Shown here one piece after another: positions 51,847 through 58,370 of a DNA stretch of 58,370 nt. The notes beneath the pieces were generated by a model. It made no database searches and was not told where the DNA came from. It saw nothing but the letters and a program-made list of their open reading frames with translations. Location of the stretch: contig CALVFY010000016.1 of the NCBI GenBank assembly GCA_944326945.1, positions 1-58,370 on the forward strand, read 5' to 3'. The DNA comes from an uncultured Rikenellaceae bacterium. Lineage in GTDB: Bacteria; Bacteroidota; Bacteroidia; Bacteroidales; Rikenellaceae. Within the stretch, counting starts at the first letter, position 1. Each line of letters begins with the position of its first letter. A program made the translations under genes and the position numbers.

Positions 51847-53859
51847 TTATTCAGTATACATTTTCTCTACGGATTGCTCTATTTCGACCGTCGCCCGAGC
51901 CGCCTTTTCTGCGAAATATTCACTATATTTCTTGTCGAGCAACGAAGTCCGGATCGCCTTGAGCGCATAGTCGAACCCTCGTTTGGGCCAGGCAGGTTCT
52001 CCTCCCTTCTCGAAATGGATTTTCAACTCCTCCGTGGTCATGGAGAGTGTGTTCTCCACCATTCGTTTTCGAAGCTCCTCCTGAGCCCCGGCCCAAAAGA
52101 AACTCCAAAAAGTGCCGGCATCATACTGCTGAGGACCAAACCACATCACATCCCGGACCGAAGTCGATTTGCGGAACTCATTTTCCATCTGTCGCAGACG
52201 CTCGATATCCATTGCTGCAGCAGCCTCAGGCATCTTCCTGCGAGACATCTCCTCCACCTGCACCTTCATCAGTACGACCCGATCTATAGCCTGCCGATAT
52301 AGAGCCCTGCGCGCATTTTTGCCTTTTTTGCCCGCAAATTCCCATCGGCAATAAGCCAACTCCCGCTCCAGTTCATGTCGATACACCGGCACCCCATTTA
52401 CTTTTCCGATCACCTCTCCCATCGGAGTCTGCCCGGGTTCAAACAACTGGATCCGATTACCTACAAGCGTATCGAGCATATTCGCGCGCAGGAATCCTCG
52501 ATGAAAACGGCGGAAACGAGTCCAATCTACCGGTTCATTCCGAAATTCTCCCTGTACCGGATTCCCCAGAAAAAGATTATTCTTCACCTCTCGCTTCGAT
52601 TTTGTGTTGACATTACCCTTGTAAGGATACTCGAACGTCAAAGCCGGACTGTCGTTCCAAACCATATTTCCCGAACAGGAGTAGAATTCGTGACAATTCT
52701 TCTTATTCACTCTCAGAAAATAAGGACGCACCGAAGGACCCGCATAGAATAGATTACTGAATACTTTGGCCTCCTTAAAAGAGTAGTTGAAGTAGACCAG
52801 AAATCCATGATCGTCCTCACTCACATTGTTATAGACCAAAATCCCGTCATCTCTTCGATCCGTACAGAACCACACCATCCCCTGAGAATTGTCATGGCTG
52901 TAACTGTATCTCCACACGGTTTTCGGACTGTTGATATCGGGATCATACAACGATCCGTCGTGATCGGGAGAACGATTCAAAAAACCTTCGTTATACTGGA
53001 ACACTGTTCCGCGCACATTTCGCGAAAAGATCGTATTCCCGCCATGCTCCATGAAAGCTGTCCGGAAACAAACGTTATGCTCCACAACACCGTTCTCCGT
53101 CATCCGAATAATCATGGCATTTTTGGAAATATCGTGAATCACGTTGTTTCGGATCACCACCCCGGTAAACATTCTATCCTTCCAGGTCTCATCGCCCGGA
53201 TAGTGAACTTTCTCGAACACCTCATTATTGAGGACAATACCCTGGTTCTCGATGGCATACAAATGACATCCCTCAACCAGCAGATCATCAAAACGAGTCG
53301 CTCTTTTCTGGTCATGCGTCACCACAAAAGCCACTCCGGATGTCCGTTTTGCCTTGGTATCCTGACCGACGATTCCCTTAATGTGATGAATCACCAGGTT
53401 TTTCAGATGAATACCCTGCAATAGTCCTCCATTGGCACCTTTCACCTCCACTCCCCGACGATCTCCGGGAGTCTCGGCCCAATTGGTCAACTCCAGATTC
53501 GAAATCACCCAGTGGGACTGATTGTAGAGAGAGACCACTCCACTTCCCACGAATCCATCTCCGGCGATCAACGGTAATGCCCCCTCGCCATATGCCGAAA
53601 TGACAATCGGATTTCCCTTGACTCCCGATCCTTGAGGCCTCAGCGCCTCGCCAGTGACCCACATTGCACCTCGACCGAACAAAATGGAATCTCCGGCCTG
53701 AAAATTCATCTCGTTTACTTTCGCAATCGTACGCCAAGGCTTTGCAGAGGATGTCCCTGCATTCCGGTCACTGCCATTACGCGAATCGACATAATAATTC
53801 GTTGCGTGGGAAATCCCTACCACCAGGCATAAAACCATCACACACAAAAATCGTTTCAT
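51847..53859 (-). CDS. Secreted beta-helix protein with SurA-like C-terminal domain
   Basis: The ATG at 53859 gives 670 residues with a signal peptide. Residues about 20-440 form a right-handed parallel beta-helix: TNYYVDSRNGSDRNAGTSSA at the N-terminal cap, then repeats such as GVVIRNNVIHDI and GILVYNNVSEDDHG. This is the fold of pectate-lyase-like and PL6-like enzymes. From about 484 a helical domain follows (IGKVNGVPVYRHELERELAY, then Lys/Arg/Glu-rich helices to the end) that resembles the N-terminal domain of SurA/PrsA-type chaperones. I do not recognise this fusion as a described architecture. Polysaccharide lyase or glycan-binding activity is an inference. Confidence 0.82.
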   Translation of the reverse strand: MKRFLCVMVLCLVVGISHATNYYVDSRNGSDRNAGTSSAKPWRTIAKVNEMNFQAGDSILFGRGAMWVTGEALRPQGSGVKGNPIVISAYGEGALPLIAGDGFVGSGVVSLYNQSHWVISNLELTNWAETPGDRRGVEVKGANGGLLQGIHLKNLVIHHIKGIVGQDTKAKRTSGVAFVVTHDQKRATRFDDLLVEGCHLYAIENQGIVLNNEVFEKVHYPGDETWKDRMFTGVVIRNNVIHDISKNAMIIRMTENGVVEHNVCFRTAFMEHGGNTIFSRNVRGTVFQYNEGFLNRSPDHDGSLYDPDINSPKTVWRYSYSHDNSQGMVWFCTDRRDDGILVYNNVSEDDHGFLVYFNYSFKEAKVFSNLFYAGPSVRPYFLRVNKKNCHEFYSCSGNMVWNDSPALTFEYPYKGNVNTKSKREVKNNLFLGNPVQGEFRNEPVDWTRFRRFHRGFLRANMLDTLVGNRIQLFEPGQTPMGEVIGKVNGVPVYRHELERELAYCRWEFAGKKGKNARRALYRQAIDRVVLMKVQVEEMSRRKMPEAAAAMDIERLRQMENEFRKSTSVRDVMWFGPQQYDAGTFWSFFWAGAQEELRKRMVENTLSMTTEELKIHFEKGGEPAWPKRGFDYALKAIRTSLLDKKYSEYFAEKAARATVEIEQSVEKMYTE

Positions 53860-53879
53860 ATCAGGCAGGATATTCAAAA

Positions 53880-55424
53880 TTATTGCACCGTAATCGTCAC
53901 CTTCTCCGGAATCATTCCGTTTAAATAATCGAATACTTTCAATTTGAATTCGTCGGCACCCGTCTCCGATCTGACATATTTCACGAATCCTTTAGACATC
54001 TCAAGATAGGTGAATTTCTGGTTTTTCTGCAATGGTACGCCATACAGAGTAATCACTCCTTTAGACGGCAGATCGGAAAGTTGCAGAATAATATTCTGAG
54101 GAGAGAAATCAAATTCTCCGGGATCAGCCGGGGCCTCAATACCCAATGTATTCTGGTCGAACACAGTCGAATAGCCAGGTGCCACCACCAACGGGTTGTT
54201 GTAACCGATCGTCAACGGAGATTCCGAAGGACCCGTCAATAAAATATAACTGGTGAATTTATAGTAATCCTTATCCTTCATACGCATTTCAGTGCCACTG
54301 CCACCGGCTTTAGCACTTCCATCCGAGAGAATATAATCCACATAAGTACTGTCCCTATCATAATATTTCAGCAGGGAAGCTGTGATATCGACAGAAATTA
54401 TCTGATCGGTTGCCGGGCCGGCTGAAAGGAAACTGCACTCGCCTGCTGCTGCATCACGTAATGTGGTATGCTTATTCCCCAACAAATCAACCACAATACT
54501 GTTCCACGTCGCCGTAGTTTCGGTCCATTGATTCCATACGGCACTATTAGCCTCGTGAACAAGCAATTTACAAGTCGTTCCCTCCGTATAAGTTTTCCCA
54601 AGTTGAAATACATTCATCACCAACTGTGCAGACACGAGATTCTCCACCAAATCTGTTTCAGGCAACGGGAAACGCATCATTCCATAGGAATAATAACCAC
54701 TTCTATAAATCGTACGAATTCCATAATTATGATTATTAAAATTCTTAGCTTTCTGCGAACCATACACACAAATCGACGTATCGTCAGAAACATCGATTGT
54801 ATCGGTCCGAGCACCCTCTGGTTCATAACCATCCGGCACAGAATCGGTCGCAGGAAGTTCGACCTTATACAATGGCATCTTATCGACCACCTGTCCGATC
54901 ATATTGTTCTTGAAAAGATAATCCTGTTGAGTAACCGTAACACTCTCCATGTGGTAAACGGAATTAACCACCACCCGATACGACTGGGCATTGGCACTAC
55001 GGCCGATAAAAATAGAGTCTCCCCGCAACGATGTCTGTCTGTAATTGACTCCGGGTTCCATGGTCGTCGAACGGAAATCACCCGGGAATATCAGATATGA
55101 CAACAGATCTCGCAATAGCGCTCCCGGTACAAGATCGACACTTGCATATCCCGCTTGCGAAAGATACGCCGCAAACGCATCATTGTTCGGAATAATACAC
55201 GTGCGGTTTCCAGCCTCGATTTCACTCTCGAGTTTAGCCAGACGAATCGCCTGGCAGAAGTCGGTACAATTCGGATCGACTCCGCTTTCGAAATATTCGA
55301 GAATCGTCTGATTCTGGAACGCGTTAGCCTCCGTATCTATATCATAATAGGTTATCAATTTGTCGCAACTGTTCAGGCTCAAAGCACAAGTTGCCAACAA
55401 TGATAGAATGATGAATCTTCTCAT
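53880..55424 (-). CDS. FAS1/DNRLRE/cadherin-like surface lipoprotein of the PUL
   Basis: The ATG at 55424 gives 514 residues with a lipobox (LSLNSC). A fasciclin-like domain (about 38-180, with TCIIPNNDAFAAYL) is followed by a DNRLRE/CBM96-like beta-sandwich (about 205-400, with YGMMRFPLPETDLVENLVSAQL and SAVWNQWTETTATWNSIVVD). A cadherin- or CSPG-like tail ends the protein (about 435-514, with GVITLYGVPLQKNQKFTYLEM). It sits right after susD, where surface glycan-binding proteins are usually encoded, so it is probably a binding protein. Confidence 0.75.
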   Translation of the reverse strand: MRRFIILSLLATCALSLNSCDKLITYYDIDTEANAFQNQTILEYFESGVDPNCTDFCQAIRLAKLESEIEAGNRTCIIPNNDAFAAYLSQAGYASVDLVPGALLRDLLSYLIFPGDFRSTTMEPGVNYRQTSLRGDSIFIGRSANAQSYRVVVNSVYHMESVTVTQQDYLFKNNMIGQVVDKMPLYKVELPATDSVPDGYEPEGARTDTIDVSDDTSICVYGSQKAKNFNNHNYGIRTIYRSGYYSYGMMRFPLPETDLVENLVSAQLVMNVFQLGKTYTEGTTCKLLVHEANSAVWNQWTETTATWNSIVVDLLGNKHTTLRDAAAGECSFLSAGPATDQIISVDITASLLKYYDRDSTYVDYILSDGSAKAGGSGTEMRMKDKDYYKFTSYILLTGPSESPLTIGYNNPLVVAPGYSTVFDQNTLGIEAPADPGEFDFSPQNIILQLSDLPSKGVITLYGVPLQKNQKFTYLEMSKGFVKYVRSETGADEFKLKVFDYLNGMIPEKVTITVQ

Positions 55425-55455
55425 TTTTTCCGAATTTATTCGTTGTAAACACCCA

Positions 55456-56967
55456 TTATCTATAATATTCATTCTGTTCGATATACTTGCTGCGACGGAT
55501 TTCATTAATATGAATCGGCCATACAATAGCACGTTCGTCAATCGTGAATCCACCCGTATCGAACACATAGGTTGCCTCTTCGGCAGGAACCATCGCCGAG
55601 AGGGCTTTGTTCACCTCACCCCAACGTACCAAATCGAACCAACGTTGTCCCTCGAAAGCGAGTTCTTTTCTACGCTCCGACTTCAACAACTCGACAAAAT
55701 CCTTTTTCTCCCAGTCCTTGTATCCTTCGTCATCCTTATCATAGAAAATTTCGGCATCGGGTCCTGCTGCACGCACCATGATTGCGTTGATATCCATCAT
55801 CACACTGTCGGCCTCTACCGGTGTCAACACATCGTCCTCCACCAAGCCCAGACGAGCTTCGGCACGGAGCAACAACATGTCTCCCAAACGCATCAAAATA
55901 ATATTACGGGCATCTCCCTTCTTATAATTCATCACCAACTTGTTGCAGCGGGATTTCCCGTACCTCTTTCTGGCGACCGAAGCATAATAGCGAAGATCGG
56001 ACACATTTTCCTTGAGGAAGTTTACAAAATCTTCCCGTACGACAAACATCGCCATGCTAGCCGTCCAGAATGAATCGAACGTATTGTTGGTATCCCCGTC
56101 CGAAGTACTGAACGAAAGCTCGAAGATCGACTCCGTAGAACCGGAATTCTGCTGGGAATTAAACATCTTGCTGAAACCGGTCTTTGCAATTTCCGAACGA
56201 AATGCATCTGTATCAGCTGCCGTGAGCGAGGCATTATATAATGGTTCCAACGAATATCCACCTTTGTCGATCACCTCGTTCAATTCAACCAGCGCCTTGG
56301 CATATTCCTTTTGCCACATATACACCTGAGCTCTCAAAGCCTGAGCTGCCGGCCGTGTAAATCTGGTGATATTCTTTTCCGAACTGGTCAAATAGACATA
56401 TGCCGAATCCAAATCACGATGGATTTGCGCAAACACATCTGCTTCCGGACTCCGAGGCATATCAAAATCATCATTGGCCGAAAACACCGGAGTTGTAATC
56501 AGCGGGGCGGCACCCCAAATACGTACGACCCAGAAATAAGCCATCGCCCGCAAACAATAAGACTGTCCCAACATATCGTTTACCTCTTCGGCATCGAGCG
56601 TACCGTCGGCTACCATACGTGGAATATGATATATATTCAGATTGGCTTGCTTGATCGCCTGATAAAAGTTGGACCAACTGGCTTGGGACATATCGTTTTC
56701 CAAGTTGCTGTGTACAATTTTATCGGCAGTCACCGCCGTAGAGCTGGTCGTGTAATAGACATCGGCCCGGGCATCGCCATAGTAGACAAAACCCGACAAT
56801 AACGAAGCCCCCAAACGTACATAAGCTCCATTGAGAATAGCTTCGATATGACTCTGTTCCGTAGGCATGCTGGCTCCGCCCCATTCGGAGGTTGGTTCTA
56901 TGTCCAAAATACTGCAAGAACAGAGTAATACAGAAAAACTGGCAAGTATATATGTTATTTTTTTCAT
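55456..56967 (-). CDS. SusD-like surface glycan-binding lipoprotein, second PUL
   Basis: This 503-residue protein has a lipoprotein signal (MKKITYILASFSVLLCSC). It has RagB/SusD features: MLGQSYCLRAMAYFWVVRIWG, AQALRAQVYMWQKEYAKAL, and the C-terminal ELAFEGQRWFDLVRWGEV with the ending WPIHINEIRRSKYIEQNEYY. It forms a pair with the SusC encoded 21 bp upstream. Confidence 0.95.
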   Translation of the reverse strand: MKKITYILASFSVLLCSCSILDIEPTSEWGGASMPTEQSHIEAILNGAYVRLGASLLSGFVYYGDARADVYYTTSSTAVTADKIVHSNLENDMSQASWSNFYQAIKQANLNIYHIPRMVADGTLDAEEVNDMLGQSYCLRAMAYFWVVRIWGAAPLITTPVFSANDDFDMPRSPEADVFAQIHRDLDSAYVYLTSSEKNITRFTRPAAQALRAQVYMWQKEYAKALVELNEVIDKGGYSLEPLYNASLTAADTDAFRSEIAKTGFSKMFNSQQNSGSTESIFELSFSTSDGDTNNTFDSFWTASMAMFVVREDFVNFLKENVSDLRYYASVARKRYGKSRCNKLVMNYKKGDARNIILMRLGDMLLLRAEARLGLVEDDVLTPVEADSVMMDINAIMVRAAGPDAEIFYDKDDEGYKDWEKKDFVELLKSERRKELAFEGQRWFDLVRWGEVNKALSAMVPAEEATYVFDTGGFTIDERAIVWPIHINEIRRSKYIEQNEYYR

Positions 56968-56988
56968 CTTTTTCTTGTGTTTATAGAT

Positions 56989-58370
56989 TTAGAAAGTAGC
57001 CTCTATACCGAAATTGAACGAACGAGCCTTGGGATAAGCACCCTTGTCGACTCCCATAACGAAAGGAGACGACGAAGTATTCACCTCCGGATCATATCCC
57101 GAGTAATTACTCCATGTCAGCCAGTTCGTAGCCGTAAAGCTGAGTTTGAGCCTCTTCACATATTTCTTGGGCCTAAGGATATAGGAAAGAGTCAGGTCTT
57201 TCAACCGCAGATAGGAACCATCCTCCACCCACATGGAAGATACACGGTAGTTTTCCATCGCATCGGCATAGCGAACCATCGGCACATCGGTCACATCACC
57301 CTCTTTTTTCCAGGCATTCAAGACTCTACGACTGGTATTCCGTGTATATTTCATTGCATCGCGATCTCGATGGAATTCATTCAACACATCGTTACCATAG
57401 CTCCACTGGAACAAAATATTAAGCGACCATCCTCGCCAGGAGAAGGTGTTTCCGAATCCTCCGATAAATTTAGGATTGGGATCGCCGATCACGACCCGGT
57501 CATCATCGTCAATGATTCCATTTCCATCCGCATCGTACCAACGGACATCTCCGCCTTTAAAAGCCACTCCGTCGGCCGAACCCCTCCGATAAGGAATCAC
57601 CTCACCGGTCTGTTCGTCATATTTGTAGACGTTGTCAGCCGTATAAGCATATACACCCAATGCTTTATGTCCGTAGAACAATCCTACGGGAGCCCCCTGC
57701 AAAGCAATAGCCGTTTCGAGTTCGAGAGGTTCGTTGCCCGGCAAACGGCCTACCTTGCTGCGGTTGAAAGAGATATTGAAGGTCGAATTCCAACGGAGTT
57801 TATTTTTCCCGCCTTTCAGATTGACTGTCTCCAATAAAAATTCCAATCCCTTATTTTCCAAATCACCGTAGTTCATCGCAATGGTCGTGAAACCCGTATA
57901 GTAGGAAACAGGGAAGTTAAACAGCAGATCCTTCGATTTTTTGATATATGCATCTGCCGTGACGTTCATCCGACCGGCAAAGAACGACAGATCAAGACCC
58001 ACATTATATTGAGTGGTCTTTTCCCACTTCAGATTGGGATTGGGTACGGCCGAATAGAGCACAGCAGGACTTCCGTCGTATTGGCTTGTTGCGGCCTTGA
58101 ACGATCCCAGCGCGGCATAGTTACCGATAGAGCTGTTTCCGGTCATACCCCAAGTCATACGTAACTTGGCATCGTAAAGCACATCGTTTTTCTTGGCCCA
58201 CCGCATAAATTTCTCATCCGAAAAACGCCATCCGAGTTGGGCTGCGGGGAAATTACCGAAACGATTGGACCGGCCAAAACGAGAAGAACCGTCGCGACGC
58301 AATGTGAAAGAGGCAATATAACGATCCTTCAACGTGTAGTTAATACGACCGTAGAACGAAAGTTCGGCAT
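56989..58370 (-). CDS. SusC-like TonB-dependent transporter, cut by the window edge
   Basis: Only the C-terminal barrel (about 460 residues) is in the window. The frame stays open to the right edge (AELSFYGRINYTLKDRYIAS), so the N-terminal plug and signal are outside. SusC barrel motifs include TLRRDGSSRFGRSNRFGNFP, LRMTWGMTGNSSIGNYAALG and NPNLKWEKTTQYNVGLDLSF, and it ends in GIEATF. It is the first visible gene of the second PUL operon. Confidence 0.93.
   Translation of the reverse strand, partial: AELSFYGRINYTLKDRYIASFTLRRDGSSRFGRSNRFGNFPAAQLGWRFSDEKFMRWAKKNDVLYDAKLRMTWGMTGNSSIGNYAALGSFKAATSQYDGSPAVLYSAVPNPNLKWEKTTQYNVGLDLSFFAGRMNVTADAYIKKSKDLLFNFPVSYYTGFTTIAMNYGDLENKGLEFLLETVNLKGGKNKLRWNSTFNISFNRSKVGRLPGNEPLELETAIALQGAPVGLFYGHKALGVYAYTADNVYKYDEQTGEVIPYRRGSADGVAFKGGDVRWYDADGNGIIDDDDRVVIGDPNPKFIGGFGNTFSWRGWSLNILFQWSYGNDVLNEFHRDRDAMKYTRNTSRRVLNAWKKEGDVTDVPMVRYADAMENYRVSSMWVEDGSYLRLKDLTLSYILRPKKYVKRLKLSFTATNWLTWSNYSGYDPEVNTSSSPFVMGVDKGAYPKARSFNFGIEATF

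Noticed and set aside
1..58370. tRNA or rRNA genes, CRISPR arrays, insertion sequences, integrases, phage genes
   Set aside because: I looked for cloverleaf-like stretches, regular repeats with spacers and transposase motifs by eye and saw none; a tRNAscan or ISfinder run was not possible.

Overview
The window looks like a chromosomal segment of a gut-type member of the Bacteroidota, probably Alistipes-like (Rikenellaceae). The reasons are two SusC/SusD pairs, a 286-residue primary sigma factor of the Bacteroidota type, TAnnTTTG promoter boxes, weak Shine-Dalgarno sequences, and families typical of the phylum (TamL-like BamA lipoprotein, DUF1573, GH3-auxin-type acyltransferase, FHS sugar transporters). 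The genus is an inference.

Region 1 (about 1-22,200) is a polysaccharide-utilisation-type locus. It holds a SusC/SusD pair and an AraC-type regulator with a degenerate receiver domain (+ strand). Next is a tight ten-gene operon on the - strand (17,697 to 5,838): transketolase N and C subunits, an RpiB/LacAB-like isomerase, an iron-type alcohol dehydrogenase, a TSUP anion exporter, an FHS sugar transporter, a divergent NagB, a DUF4838 lipoprotein, a divergent NagA and a GH3 hydrolase. A LacI regulator follows, then a divergent pair (ADP-ribosylglycohydrolase-fold lipoprotein and Ser-type sulfatase). LacI-type operators (TAAAnCGnTTTA) lie before the operon, before lacI and before the divergent pair.

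My central reading is that the operon encodes a sulfo-transketolase type sulfoglycolysis fed by an amino sugar. NagA-like deacetylation and NagB-like deamination of a 6-sulfo-GlcNAc analogue (N-acetyl-sulfoquinovosamine, or less likely GlcNAc-6-O-sulfate) would give 6-deoxy-6-sulfofructose. Two rounds of transketolase with an RpiB-like isomerase between them would give sulfoacetaldehyde, which the dehydrogenase reduces to isethionate for export by TSUP. No kinase is encoded, and the phosphate-contact positions of NagB and RpiB are changed.

Region 2 (22,400-39,400) is mostly housekeeping: an MscS/YbdG-type channel, bioD and bioB, a DUF1573 lipoprotein, an NfnAB-type flavoprotein pair with a DUF2148 protein, TrkA, a GH3-auxin-type enzyme, a deoxynucleoside kinase, an RsmF-like methyltransferase, a TamL-like protein with a nitroreductase, dapF and a small acidic protein. 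Region 3 (39,400-41,050) is a decaying stretch: a frameshifted secreted protein, a sulfatase C-terminal remnant and a uronyl-hydrolase remnant with an in-frame stop. Region 4 (41,072-47,000) has a DUF1080 protein, metK behind a SAM-II-like riboswitch, an HtrA protease, rpoD and an esterase-like lipoprotein.

Region 5 (47,098 to the right edge) is a second PUL on the - strand: a cut-off SusC, SusD, a FAS1/DNRLRE-type surface protein, a beta-helix protein with a SurA-like tail, a Tat-exported Gfo/Idh/MocA oxidoreductase, an FHS transporter, and a NagA/NagB pair close to the usual Bacteroidota type. This set is a useful in-window comparison for the divergent Nag enzymes of region 1. I saw no tRNA, rRNA, CRISPR array, insertion sequence or phage gene.
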